Shown here one piece after another: positions 7,719-17,613 of a stretch of 50,029 bases of DNA. The position numbers were made by a program, and so were the translations under genes. The stretch lies in NCBI GenBank assembly GCA_945874695.1, contig CAMCHP010000015.1:1-50029 (forward strand). The letters are read 5' to 3'. The notes beneath the pieces are model-generated. The model did no database searches. It had not been told where the DNA came from and saw only the letters and a list, made by a program, of their open reading frames with translations. This DNA is from Chryseobacterium gleum. Lineage in GTDB: Bacteria; Bacteroidota; Bacteroidia; Flavobacteriales_D; Sanyastnellaceae. Positions within the stretch are counted from its first letter, which is position 1. Every line of letters begins with the position of its first letter.

Positions 7719-10700
7719 TTAAAAGTTAACGTTGATGCTCAGGTTATAAGAACGTTCTTGCGGTGGGGTGAGGTAAGTAACGTTCGGACTCAAGTTACGA
7801 TCTTGTGCATTTTCAAAGTCACGCACAACTTCTGGATCGAGTCCTGGGAAGTTTGTGAGTGTAAATAGGTTGGTCACGTTGAATCCAATGCGGCAAGAAG
7901 CCAGTTTGAGTTTCTTGGCCATGGTTTGCGGGAGGTTATAACCAACAGCCAAGTTACGCAAACGCAAATATGAAGCATCATAGACAAACAAACTGGTGTT
8001 CCACCAAGGAAAACCCGATGGCAAGCCGTAAGTCGTTTCGTCTAAGGTTAAACGGGGGAATGTTGTGACATCGCCGGGTTGACGCCAACGGTCTAAAACT
8101 TCTTCACGCATATTCCAATCGGTCACAACTCCAAGCTGACGCTTTCCTGAAGAATCAAAAATTTTAGCACCTACGCTGAATGTCATCAAAGCCATCAAAT
8201 CCCAGTTCTTATAAGAGAAACTGTTGGTGATTCCACCAACAAAGTCAGGGAGTCCGTCGCCGACATACTTGCGAATGGCGTTGTCGTAATCGTAGGTTTC
8301 GTTTCCATCAAGGTCGAGATACACGGGTAAGCCATTGGCAGGATCAACGTGTGAAAACTCAACCAAATAAAACGAACCAACGGGTTGACCTACAATCACG
8401 CGCGAGTCATTGGTGCCTCCAGAAACCGCATCAGGCGTATACGCGCCGATGTCAACAAGTTCATTGTAGTTGCGGGCAATGTTGAAATCGGTGGTCCATT
8501 TAAAAGCCCGATCAATGTTTCGGCTTTTGATCTGGAACTCAATACCTCGGTTCATGATCTCCGCTACGTTATCCCAGTAATTTGTGAAACCGGTGCTTGG
8601 AGGAACGTTCACATTCAAGAGCACGTCACGACTGACTTTGTGATACACGCCAAGTTCAAAGGTGATGCGGTCATCCAAAATCCCCATTTCGATGGCAGCA
8701 TCCCAGGTGGCTGATGTTTCCCAACGCAAGTTCGGATTAGCAAGCTGCAATGGGAAGAGAATCGGTTCTCCGTTGTATAGAATACCGTTGTCGATGTTCG
8801 AGAAGGTTCCAAAACGCGCATAGTCTGGAATGGCTGCATTCCCTGTTAAGCCGTAACTGGTGCGGATTTTAAGGTAGCTTATGCGTTTAACATCAGCCAT
8901 GAATGCTTCTTCAGAAACGATCCATCCCGCTGAAACTGAAGGGAAGAAACCGTATCGGTTGTTGCGGCCAAAACGCGATGAACCATCGACCCGCGCCGTA
9001 CCTTGAAACACATAGCGGTCTTTCAAGGTGTAATTCACCCGACCGAAGTACGAGAGGAAAGACCACTGTGAGGGATTGTTCTCCGTGCGGTTCACATTGG
9101 CGGCATCCTCACGCAGTGAGTCAACATCAAAAACAGGACCTTCAACGCCAAAATAGTCGATGCCGTAACCATACGCGTCAGATCGCTGGTATTCAGTACC
9201 GACCATGAAGTTGAATTTATGGTCTTCCAGGTAATCGAAGAGGTAACTTGCAGTTGCGCTATAATTCCAATTGAGGTTGTAATTGGCAAACCGATTAGCC
9301 GTTCCGAGATCTGAGGTCAACGTTAATGCACCCGGATTAAAGATGTCTTCCCGAATGTGCATGAAGTCAAAGCCACCACTGAGTTTAACCGTTAAGTCTT
9401 TGATCGGAGTCAAGAGCAAGGTTAGGTTGTTGATCGACCGGTCTTCGGTATTTCGCCACTTCTTGAGATCTTGGTACGCGACAGGATTTTGACTGCCTGA
9501 CCAAATGTAGTAGTCGCCTTCTGAATGCACGAGTTCGCCTTCATCATCGAATACGTCAGCGGGGTGCGTAACAGGGTAGAAGGGGAGCGCTGTTGACATG
9601 GCATTACCCAAACCGCCTGACCATGCAACGTCAACCCGGGTGTTGATACCACGGCTTAACGAACCACTGAACATAATCTTAAGCCATTTTGTGGCATCGT
9701 AGTCGGCATTGATTCTTCCGCTGATGCGTTCATAGCTGTTACCTACGAGATACGATTCGTTGTCGTCGTAAGTGAGGCCTGCAAACAAACCGTACTTTTT
9801 GCCGCCTTTGCGCATTCCGAAGTTGTACATCTGTTTTACACCTGTGCCGATCGTTTGATCAACCCAATCCGTATTGGTGCGCAATGCATTGCGGAAAGCC
9901 GCTTCTCGCGTCATGGCATCGTCGTTGGCTGTTGTAAGGTTAGGTAGCCAAACATAGCCTGTACCGCCATCGTTTTCCCATGCCTCTTGACGCAATCCGA
10001 GGTAAGCTTGCGTGTTAAGCATGTTCGGACGTGTTGCGGCAACACCGAAACCCACGCGTGTGCTGAATTCGTATTGTGTTCCTTTTTGCGAGCCGCGCTT
10101 GGTCGTAATCAGAATCACGCCGTTCGCCCCGCGAGAACCATAAATCCCTGTCGCAGCAGCATCTTTCAAAATTTCGATCGACTCGATGTCATTTGGGTTG
10201 ATGGTAGCTAAGGGGTTGTTATTGAACGCGCCACTGTTGCCGCGTAAGAAATAATCTTGGGTGATGGGAATGCCGTCAACGACGTAAAGTGGATCGCCGC
10301 CCGCTGAAACAGATGCTATACCGCGAACCCTGATCAATGATCCAGCGCCAGCAACACCTGAACTCTGCGATACCTGTACACCCGCAGCCTGACCTTGCAA
10401 GGCCGCTTCGAATGAAGGCGTAGGCATTTGAGTAAGTAATTTTCCTTCTACTTTTTCAATTGACCCTGTAACTTCACGTTTGCGCTGAACCCCATAACCC
10501 ACAATAACGACATCATCCAAGAAAACGCCATCTTCTTCAAGCTTTGTATCCAAAGTAACCGTTTCACCCTGTGCGATGGTGACCTTTTTGGTCGATTTGG
10601 TATACCCCACAAAAGAAATTTCCACAGTGAATGTGCCCGCAGTCAACTTCAAAATATAGTTACCGTCGCTGTCGGTGAATGCTCCTTTGCCCGTTTCTTT

Positions 10701-10832
10701 AACTGATACAGTGGCCCCAGGAAGTGGCAAACCCGCAGCGTCGGTTACTTTACCGGTGAGTGTTTGTGCGATCAAGCCACTGGCAGAGACTACCAGCGCA
10801 ACGAGTGTCAAAAGTATTTTGGTTCGGTTCAT
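7719..10832 (-). CDS. susC: SusC/RagA family TonB-dependent outer membrane transporter
   Basis: Outer membrane importer of oligosaccharides, 1037 residues. It has a signal peptide (1-22), a carboxypeptidase-regulatory-like domain (LTGKVTDAAGLPLPGATVSV, about 24-100), a plug with 'VRGIASVSAGGDPLYVVDGIPI' and the family signature 'DIESIEILKDAAATGIYGSRGANGVILITTKRG' split over about 213-245, then the beta-barrel ending in 'YNLSINVNF' with terminal Phe. First gene of the minus-strand operon susC-susD-DUF5004-SusE-like-GH13. Its promoter region holds one of the three AGTGTW-N5-WACACT operators (10873-10889), suggesting control by the NrtR-family regulator encoded at 13808. Confidence 0.95.
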   Translation of the reverse strand: MNRTKILLTLVALVVSASGLIAQTLTGKVTDAAGLPLPGATVSVKETGKGAFTDSDGNYILKLTAGTFTVEISFVGYTKSTKKVTIAQGETVTLDTKLEEDGVFLDDVVIVGYGVQRKREVTGSIEKVEGKLLTQMPTPSFEAALQGQAAGVQVSQSSGVAGAGSLIRVRGIASVSAGGDPLYVVDGIPITQDYFLRGNSGAFNNNPLATINPNDIESIEILKDAAATGIYGSRGANGVILITTKRGSQKGTQYEFSTRVGFGVAATRPNMLNTQAYLGLRQEAWENDGGTGYVWLPNLTTANDDAMTREAAFRNALRTNTDWVDQTIGTGVKQMYNFGMRKGGKKYGLFAGLTYDDNESYLVGNSYERISGRINADYDATKWLKIMFSGSLSRGINTRVDVAWSGGLGNAMSTALPFYPVTHPADVFDDEGELVHSEGDYYIWSGSQNPVAYQDLKKWRNTEDRSINNLTLLLTPIKDLTVKLSGGFDFMHIREDIFNPGALTLTSDLGTANRFANYNLNWNYSATASYLFDYLEDHKFNFMVGTEYQRSDAYGYGIDYFGVEGPVFDVDSLREDAANVNRTENNPSQWSFLSYFGRVNYTLKDRYVFQGTARVDGSSRFGRNNRYGFFPSVSAGWIVSEEAFMADVKRISYLKIRTSYGLTGNAAIPDYARFGTFSNIDNGILYNGEPILFPLQLANPNLRWETSATWDAAIEMGILDDRITFELGVYHKVSRDVLLNVNVPPSTGFTNYWDNVAEIMNRGIEFQIKSRNIDRAFKWTTDFNIARNYNELVDIGAYTPDAVSGGTNDSRVIVGQPVGSFYLVEFSHVDPANGLPVYLDLDGNETYDYDNAIRKYVGDGLPDFVGGITNSFSYKNWDLMALMTFSVGAKIFDSSGKRQLGVVTDWNMREEVLDRWRQPGDVTTFPRLTLDETTYGLPSGFPWWNTSLFVYDASYLRLRNLAVGYNLPQTMAKKLKLASCRIGFNVTNLFTLTNFPGLDPEVVRDFENAQDRNLSPNVTYLTPPQERSYNLSINVNF

Positions 10833-10858
10833 CAGTATCGAAATAAAGGCTCAGAAGT

Positions 10859-10890
10859 CGAAATTACATAAAAGTGTACAAAGTACACAA
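10859..10890 (-). promoter_or_regulatory. Promoter of the susC operon with operator
   Basis: Minus strand: -33-like TTG (10890-10888), 21-base spacer, -7 box TAATTTCG (10866-10859). Between them lies a 17-bp operator at 10873-10889, AGTGTACAAAGTACACA, containing the perfect inverted repeat GTGTAC-AAA-GTACAC. It shares its layout with the sites at 13771 and 14696. Confidence 0.65.
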
Positions 10891-10901
10891 CATGCTGTTC
10901 T

Positions 10902-13733
10902 TTATTGCGCCTTAATCAGGCGGATGCTCTTCATCACTCCATTACTCCTGACCTGCAAAATGTACATTCCATCGCGCAGGTGCGCTAAACTCGCTGTGGT
11001 GAGTTGGGTTCGACCGGATGGGGCAGTACCTGCAAACAACGACTCGACCATCCGACCGTTTAGGTCGAAAAGATCCAATGTAATCGATTCCCCAGCGAAG
11101 TCGCTCAGGTCGATGCGAAGTTCATGGCTGAACGGATTTGGCCAAGCATTCAAACCGAAGGCGATTGTTTCTTCTGCAATGCCTACTTCCAATTCTGGAG
11201 TTTCGAGCGGTACATCGGTGAATAGGTGATACTGCCCTGGCGCGAGGAAGTAACCTGCATTCAAATCGGTCACCTGGAGCGCTTCTCCTGTGAAGTAGTC
11301 GTACCAAGCTCCTGTATGCTGGAATCCTGGAATCATTGAGAAGCCATTGATATCAAAGTTCCCAATGATGGTCACATTCATGCTCGCATGATTGAGGTGC
11401 ATGCGCTTTCCAGTTCCACCAAAGTCAATGTTGAAGTCTGTTGTTGAGAATGCATCTTGGGTTTGTTTGAGGTGATTCAAAGCCCCCACAATGCGGAATA
11501 AACGTTGACGATTCGGGTTCTCTGGATAATCCCAGCGCACCGGCTTCGGCGACAAGCGGCAATTGGGAGAAATGGTTCCGTCTTCGCAGTAGTTGATTGA
11601 GTAATCGTAACCTACTTCACCAAATTGCCAGATCATCTTCGGACCGGGAATGGGGATCAAGAAAACATGTGCCATTTCTTGACGAGCGAGTGCCGTGTTG
11701 AGCGCGGTGATATTGTACGATCCTGATGATGCACCAAAATTCAGGTTTTTAAACATCATGCGCTCTTCGTCATGGCTTTCAGCATAGGTAATCAAATGCG
11801 GGTTATTCCAACCGCGGCTTTGATAAGAGCCCCAGGAGAAGTTGCCCGGGTAGCCCATCGAAGCCTCGCCGTATTCGTGATTCAAATTGCCCCAGAGCAT
11901 AAATCCATCGTTCGAGAGTACCGTTTCTTCACTGTTGTCAGCGAAGTGCTCGAGGATCATATACGCCTCGTTGTCAACTGACCAAACGTGATTCTTGTAG
12001 TCATTCAAGATGTTTACACGGCTTTGATCGTAGGCATTCCATGCGCCAATGTTGCCGAGTGTGTTGCTCTGTGTAAAGCCTTTTGAAAGGTCCATCCGGT
12101 AACCATCAATGTGATATTCTTCAAGCCAATGCGCAAGAACACGCTTGCAAAAAGCGCGCGTTACAGGTGCTTCGTGATTGTAGTCGTAGCCTACGTTGAA
12201 GTCGTGTCGCGGCGTTGGATTGAAATAAGGGTTATCCTGTGTTGGCTCACCGAATTGGCCAGCAGAGGCGTTGAACCACATGCGAACTTGGGGGTTTTGT
12301 CCAAAGCTGTGGTTCAAGGCAATGTCCATAATCACCGCGATACCTCGGTTATGGCACTCATTGACAAAGTTTTTGTAGGCCTCTGGTGTTCCATAATACT
12401 TGTCTGGTGCAAAAAAGAACGATGGGTTATACCCCCAGCTGTTATTTCCTTCAAACTCGTTGAACGGCATGAGCTGTATGGCATTAATTCCAAGGCGTTC
12501 AAAATAATCAAGACTGTCAATGATGGTGGTCAAACGACGATCTGCAACAAAGTCGCGGATGAGCAATTCATAGATGATAAGACGTTCTTTAGGGGGCTTG
12601 ACAAAATCTTGGTCGGTCCAAGCAAATTCAGGCTGAGCCGTTTGCAGCACCGCAACAGGGTCAGTTGAGGTAAACTCTGTTGGGAATTCGATCAATCCAG
12701 GATAAGTGGCTGGATCAATCCATGGGTCATTCCAATAGTCAAGTACTTTCTCTGCGTAAGGGTCTGCAATACGTATGTTGTCGGGCATAACGTGGTAGTG
12801 GAAGCGGTATTCTTGACCAGGTGTTAAGCCGTTGATTTGCAACCAGTACGTGTTACCATCAGGAGAAACGTTCATTAAATAATCAAGGTCGAATTGCCAG
12901 TCATTAAAGTCGCCCACAACGAAGACAAAATCTTTGCCTGGGGCAAAAAGGCGCAGTACAACTGATGTTTCAGAGATGTAGTTAATTCCATCTTGCGTGC
13001 CCGCAGGCAGGTTGCTTGAGTTTGCAGAAGCAGGTAAAACCAGCACACTGCGTTCAACGATCACCTCATTCTGACCGTCATTTGCAGTTAAAACTACAGC
13101 GTACGAACCTGTTCCAAAACCTTCAAAGGTGTAGGTCAATTGAGTTGCACTATTAGCCGTAGCGACCTCGCTGCCATTTACCGTGATAACCAAATCGGCT
13201 GTCGCTGAACTTTGAGCTACAAAATTCAACGAAGCACCCAATTCGAGTGCGGTAGATGCAGCGGTTGGTGTCGAAAAATTAGCTGAAAAGCCGCCATCAC
13301 TCAAGGGGAAATAAATATCTCCTCCGCCTTCAGAGCGGCCTACGATCGTGCCGCTCACATTACGAAAAACACAGGCCAATTCTTCAATGACCTCACCGGC
13401 ATCGACGCCGTAAAATTCCTCGAGGGTCAGTCCTCCAAAATTAAAAGTGTGGATGTTATTGCCTTGCGGGGTCATCAACACCTGTGCATCATTGGTTCCC
13501 CAATTGCCCACAACGTTTTGCCAGTCATTCGGACCTGCTGAGGCGCTGGTAATTACACCTGTATGGATGTAGATGGGAACCACACCCGTTAAATCACCAT
13601 TACCCTGCGTGGCATTATAATATAACGTCACTTGGTCTTCTTGCGTTGGAAATGCAGGGACAGTCCAAATGACTTGTCCGTTCAATGCGCCGATAATCAG
13701 CACAGCGAAAGTTGAAAGGATAAAGTTCTTCAT
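10902..13733 (-). CDS. Secreted GH13 alpha-amylase with type IX sorting domain
   Basis: Extracellular alpha-glucan hydrolase, 943 residues from ATG 13733 (MKNFILSTFAVLIIGALNGQ is the signal peptide; an ATG 60 bases upstream would put residues ahead of it). Order: N-terminal domain (about 20-145) homologous to the SusE-like protein, an Ig/E-set stretch, a CBM48-like domain with 'FVVGDFNDW' (about 275), the GH13 barrel with DIALNH (near 466), GYRMDLSKG (nucleophile Asp, near 543), ILEHF (Glu, near 593) and ESHDEER (near 652), and a C-terminal domain (about 850-943) with 'WPNPF' and 'LFDLNGRMVE', a type A T9SS signal. It has its own operator-bearing promoter. It should release maltodextrins for SusCD. 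Confidence 0.92.
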   Translation of the reverse strand: MKNFILSTFAVLIIGALNGQVIWTVPAFPTQEDQVTLYYNATQGNGDLTGVVPIYIHTGVITSASAGPNDWQNVVGNWGTNDAQVLMTPQGNNIHTFNFGGLTLEEFYGVDAGEVIEELACVFRNVSGTIVGRSEGGGDIYFPLSDGGFSANFSTPTAASTALELGASLNFVAQSSATADLVITVNGSEVATANSATQLTYTFEGFGTGSYAVVLTANDGQNEVIVERSVLVLPASANSSNLPAGTQDGINYISETSVVLRLFAPGKDFVFVVGDFNDWQFDLDYLMNVSPDGNTYWLQINGLTPGQEYRFHYHVMPDNIRIADPYAEKVLDYWNDPWIDPATYPGLIEFPTEFTSTDPVAVLQTAQPEFAWTDQDFVKPPKERLIIYELLIRDFVADRRLTTIIDSLDYFERLGINAIQLMPFNEFEGNNSWGYNPSFFFAPDKYYGTPEAYKNFVNECHNRGIAVIMDIALNHSFGQNPQVRMWFNASAGQFGEPTQDNPYFNPTPRHDFNVGYDYNHEAPVTRAFCKRVLAHWLEEYHIDGYRMDLSKGFTQSNTLGNIGAWNAYDQSRVNILNDYKNHVWSVDNEAYMILEHFADNSEETVLSNDGFMLWGNLNHEYGEASMGYPGNFSWGSYQSRGWNNPHLITYAESHDEERMMFKNLNFGASSGSYNITALNTALARQEMAHVFLIPIPGPKMIWQFGEVGYDYSINYCEDGTISPNCRLSPKPVRWDYPENPNRQRLFRIVGALNHLKQTQDAFSTTDFNIDFGGTGKRMHLNHASMNVTIIGNFDINGFSMIPGFQHTGAWYDYFTGEALQVTDLNAGYFLAPGQYHLFTDVPLETPELEVGIAEETIAFGLNAWPNPFSHELRIDLSDFAGESITLDLFDLNGRMVESLFAGTAPSGRTQLTTASLAHLRDGMYILQVRSNGVMKSIRLIKAQ
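11049..11070 (-). repeat. Dispersed palindrome copy
   Basis: CATCCGACC, loop GTTTA, GGTCGAAA; identical over 22 bp to the copy in aroC at 28649. It encodes F-D-L-N-G-R-M in the T9SS domain of the amylase, in sense orientation. Confidence 0.8.
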
Positions 13734-13757
13734 GAGAAATGCGTGATGGTTTTGCCT

Positions 13758-13794
13758 CAAATATAAGGAAAGTGTTAATCGAACACTAACCAAA
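13758..13794 (-). promoter_or_regulatory. Promoter of the secreted amylase with operator
   Basis: Minus strand: -33 TTTG (13794-13791) and -7 box TATATTTG (13765-13758), spacer 25. The 17-bp operator AGTGTTAATCGAACACT (13771-13787; half-sites AGTGTT and AACACT) lies between the boxes. The -7 box is 24 bases from the ATG at 13733, supporting that start. Confidence 0.7.
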
Positions 13795-13807
13795 GTCCAC
13801 CGATTTC

Positions 13808-14545
13808 TTAAACAATCGATGAATCCTGACCTTCTTCGGCGTCGCGTTCGTACTTGAAAAGCTGGGCCGGTTTGTGTAATACGCCTTGCTGCTTTTCGTC
13901 AAGAGGAACAATCTGATCAAGCTTCTTGATGTTCTTTCTGAAGTTCCGTTTGTCAAGTTTTCGGTCAAGAATTACCTCGTAAAGCTGTTGAAGCTGACTC
14001 AATGTAAATTTATCGGGCAAGAGCTCAAACCCGATGTGATGCGTTTTCAAAGCCTCGCGAAGGGCCTGCAATGCCAAATCGACGATTTCATTGTGGTCAA
14101 ACGCCAGGTCAGGCACATCAGTGATGTTGACCCATGTTGCTTTACCCGCAAATGAAGATGCCTGCGGTTGATACTCGTCCATCTTCACAAGGGAATAATA
14201 AGCCACTGTGATTACACGACGATCAGGAAACGGACGGAAACTGCGCAACCAATCGCGGTCTTTTAAGCTCTTAACGCGGTTTGGATCACCAAAGGTGTGA
14301 AACTGCTTCAGATAGATGCCTTCAAGAGAAGTGAGTTCTTTAAGAACGCGTTCTGCACTGTTGTCTAAACTCTCATTCTCCAATACCATGTCACCTGGCA
14401 AAGCCATTTGTAACTTGTCAGCACTCAAACTGCCTTGACTGGGCAATCCTTGTTCAATCAAAAGTACGTTCAAACTTTCTCCGTCGAAACCGAAAACGAC
14501 GCAGTCAACTGAAATATCGATGGGAGGTGATTGCAGGTTATCCAT
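13808..14545 (-). CDS. NrtR-family Nudix/winged-helix transcriptional regulator
   Basis: Probable repressor of the starch locus, 245 residues. The N-terminal half is a Nudix fold (DCVVFGFDGESLNVLLIEQ), but its Nudix box is degenerate: the expected REUxEExGU reads as RVLKELTSLEGI, so hydrolase activity is unlikely. The C-terminal half has the NrtR-type winged helix (FTLSQLQQLYEVILDRKLDKRNFR). In Bacteroidota, relatives of this family such as AraR of Bacteroides control sugar pathways. ATG 14545 is chosen over TTG 14563, which overlaps the -7 box. It lies between the amylase and pfkA operons, both with AGTGTW-N5-WACACT sites, which I infer it binds. The ligand is unknown, perhaps a sugar or sugar phosphate. 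Confidence 0.85.
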   Translation of the reverse strand: MDNLQSPPIDISVDCVVFGFDGESLNVLLIEQGLPSQGSLSADKLQMALPGDMVLENESLDNSAERVLKELTSLEGIYLKQFHTFGDPNRVKSLKDRDWLRSFRPFPDRRVITVAYYSLVKMDEYQPQASSFAGKATWVNITDVPDLAFDHNEIVDLALQALREALKTHHIGFELLPDKFTLSQLQQLYEVILDRKLDKRNFRKNIKKLDQIVPLDEKQQGVLHKPAQLFKYERDAEEGQDSSIV

Positions 14546-14560
14546 AGGTATTTGATCGGG

Positions 14561-14568
14561 CAAATTTA
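14561..14568 (-). promoter_or_regulatory. -7 box of the NrtR-family regulator gene
   Basis: TAAATTTG on the minus strand, 16 bases before ATG 14545. It fits TAnnTTTG. No clear -33 box, and no AGTGTW-N5-WACACT site here, so no sign of autoregulation through that motif. Confidence 0.4.
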
Positions 14569-14685
14569 CAAATTAGACTTCTTCGTTGGAGAACTATCTT
14601 TATTAACGTGCCGCAATGGAGAAGTCATAACCGAAGCTGTCACGTGAACCTATGAATCTTCGATTTTTGGAAAAAAATCTAATGA

Positions 14686-14719
14686 TTTGTAATAAAGTGT
14701 AAAATATACACTAACTTCG
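14686..14719 (+). promoter_or_regulatory. Promoter of the pfkA-malP operon with operator
   Basis: -33 TTTG (14686-14689), spacer 22, -7 box TAACTTCG (14712-14719), 12 bases before the pfkA ATG. Operator AGTGTAAAATATACACT (14696-14712; half-sites AGTGTA and TACACT) fills the spacer, as expected for repression by promoter occlusion. Confidence 0.7.
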
Positions 14720-14730
14720 CAAAACAAGTT

Positions 14731-15720
14731 ATGACATCGACAAACAACATCCGTAAAATTGGCGTTCTGACCTCTGGAGGCGACTCTCCGGGGATGAACG
14801 CTGCCATTCGCGCCGTAGTTCGGGCGGCGGTTTATCATAACCTCGAAGTAGAGGGTATTTTTCAAGGATATGACGGTTTAATCAAAGGCGATTTTAAACG
14901 TCTCAACGTGCGTTCGGTGGCCAAAATTCTAGGGCGAGGTGGAACGATATTAAAGTCAGTGCGATCTTTAGAATTCATGACCAAAGAAGGGCGTGAACAA
15001 GCATTTGAGAACTTGAAAAAACATGGCATCGATGCGCTGATTACAATTGGCGGCGATGGAACTTTCATGGGGGCCCATGTCTTTTATGAAGAATTTGGAA
15101 TTCCAGTGATGGGCATTCCAGGCACCATTGACAATGACCTCTTTGGAACGGATAATACCATCGGCTTCGATACTGCAACCAATACAGTAGTTGAAGCCGT
15201 CGATAAGATTCGCGATACGGCCAACAGTCACAACCGTTTATTCTTCGTTGAAGTAATGGGCAGGGATGCTGGCTTCATAGCCTTGAAAGCGGGTATCGCT
15301 ACAGGAGCCATTGCTGTGCTTCTTCCTGAAGAAGAAACCAGCATCGATGAGCTGGTCGCGATTTTAGAACGCGGTGCCGAAAGTAACAAAACCAGTTCAA
15401 TCGTTATTGTTGCCGAAGGTGGCGCGAACGGCGGTGCCTACGAGGTAGCGCGTCAAGTCAATGATAAATATGCGCAGTATGAAACGCGCGTAACGGTTTT
15501 AGGACACATTCAGCGCGGGGGAGTGCCCAGCGCTGCTGATCGTGTTTTGGCCAGCCGAATGGGCGTTGCAGCTGTTGAAGGTTTACTTGCAGGACATCTC
15601 GATGTTGCCGTTGGGATTGTAAACGACCGAGAAGTATATACGCCTCTCCTTGATGCGAGTAAGAAAGCTGTAACGGTGAACCCCGACGAATTACGTATGC
15701 TTAAAATCCTATCGATTTAA
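14731..15720 (+). CDS. pfkA: ATP-dependent 6-phosphofructokinase
   Basis: Cytoplasmic glycolytic enzyme: fructose 6-phosphate + ATP to fructose 1,6-bisphosphate. It has 329 residues, usual for the bacterial PfkA type. Motifs seen: GVLTSGGDSPGMNAAIR (ATP/effector region, near 10), GGDGT (near 107; Gly rather than Asp after GGD fits ATP over pyrophosphate), GTIDND (catalytic Asp, near 131), MGRDAG, and HIQRGG near the fructose phosphate site. First gene of a six-gene run, 18 bases before gap, with an operator in its promoter. Placing pfkA under the starch-locus operator couples lower glycolysis flux to maltodextrin supply; this is inference. Confidence 0.96.
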   Translation: MTSTNNIRKIGVLTSGGDSPGMNAAIRAVVRAAVYHNLEVEGIFQGYDGLIKGDFKRLNVRSVAKILGRGGTILKSVRSLEFMTKEGREQAFENLKKHGIDALITIGGDGTFMGAHVFYEEFGIPVMGIPGTIDNDLFGTDNTIGFDTATNTVVEAVDKIRDTANSHNRLFFVEVMGRDAGFIALKAGIATGAIAVLLPEEETSIDELVAILERGAESNKTSSIVIVAEGGANGGAYEVARQVNDKYAQYETRVTVLGHIQRGGVPSAADRVLASRMGVAAVEGLLAGHLDVAVGIVNDREVYTPLLDASKKAVTVNPDELRMLKILSI

Positions 15721-15735
15721 AAAAATAACACCTGA

Positions 15736-16728
<993 letters not shown>

Positions 16729-16743
16729 AAATTGAACAAGAAA

Positions 16744-17613
16744 ATGATTCTAATCGCCGATAGTGGTTCAACGAAATGTGATTGGTTGCTGATGGAAACC
16801 AACGGCGAGGTGCGCGGTACCTTTAGCACGATGGGCTTTAATCCATATTTCCACAGCAGTCAGTTCGTTCATGAACAAATGATGTTGAACACCGATATAA
16901 TGGCCATTGCGAGTCAGGTCAATCACGTGTTTTTCTACGGCGCTGGAGCTTCGACTCCCGCGCTCTGCCAACAAATGGAAGACGGACTAACACGCGTGTT
17001 TACAGCTGCTAAAGTCATTATCGATCACGACCTCGTTGGTGCGGCTTATGCCGTTTACGATGGAGCACCGTGCATTGCAGCTATTTTAGGGACAGGCTCA
17101 AATTCGTGCTTCTTCGATGGAAAAGAAATCAGCGAAGAAGTGCCTGCCTTGGCTTATATTCTCGGTGATGAAGCATCAGGGAGCTGGTTCGGAAAACAAC
17201 TCCTGCGCAACTATTTCTACAAAACACTCCCCCTCGATATTCGGGCAGATTTCGATGATACATACAGCTTAACGAAAGATGAGCTCGTAAAAAATGTATA
17301 CAACAATCCGCATGCCAATGTTTGGTTGGCTAGTTTCATGCCATTCATTTCAAAGCACAAAGCGCATTCAACCATTCAAGAATGGATGACCAATGGCTTG
17401 CGCGAGTTTGTGAAAATTCACGTGAAGTGCTACCCGCAATCGAATGTGGTACCGACTCATTTTGTAGGGTCAGTCGCTTATTACTTCGAACCCATCCTTC
17501 GCAAAGTTTGCGCTGAAGAAGGTGTGATTTGCGGTAAAATCGTGAAGAAACCCATTCATAATTTGGCCAACTATCACCTTAAATACCTCATTCCTCAACT
17601 GCAGCGTTCATGA
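16744..17613 (+). CDS. BadF/BadG/BcrA ATPase-family sugar kinase (N-acetylglucosamine kinase-like)
   Basis: ASKHA-fold kinase, 289 residues. Phosphate-1 motif ADSGSTKCDW at the N-terminus, phosphate-2 GTGSNSC (near 118), and an adenosine-like GSVAYYF (near 243). Relatives are annotated as GlcNAc kinase. ATG 16744 (MILIADSGS) is chosen over TTG 16732. It lies between gap and the MgsA-like gene in an operon ending with maltose phosphorylase. That enzyme yields free glucose, and no other hexokinase is present in the window, so I infer it may phosphorylate glucose. The stop overlaps the next start (ATGA). The substrate is unproven. Confidence 0.8.
   Translation: MILIADSGSTKCDWLLMETNGEVRGTFSTMGFNPYFHSSQFVHEQMMLNTDIMAIASQVNHVFFYGAGASTPALCQQMEDGLTRVFTAAKVIIDHDLVGAAYAVYDGAPCIAAILGTGSNSCFFDGKEISEEVPALAYILGDEASGSWFGKQLLRNYFYKTLPLDIRADFDDTYSLTKDELVKNVYNNPHANVWLASFMPFISKHKAHSTIQEWMTNGLREFVKIHVKCYPQSNVVPTHFVGSVAYYFEPILRKVCAEEGVICGKIVKKPIHNLANYHLKYLIPQLQRS

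Noticed and set aside
11008-11020. TTCGACCGGATG as a loop-deleted copy of the element
   Set aside because: Only the outer parts match; with 13 bases and no hairpin this is expected by chance.
15040-15140. PfkA as a pyrophosphate-dependent phosphofructokinase
   Set aside because: The GGDGT motif (Gly after GGD) and 329-residue length fit the ATP-dependent type.
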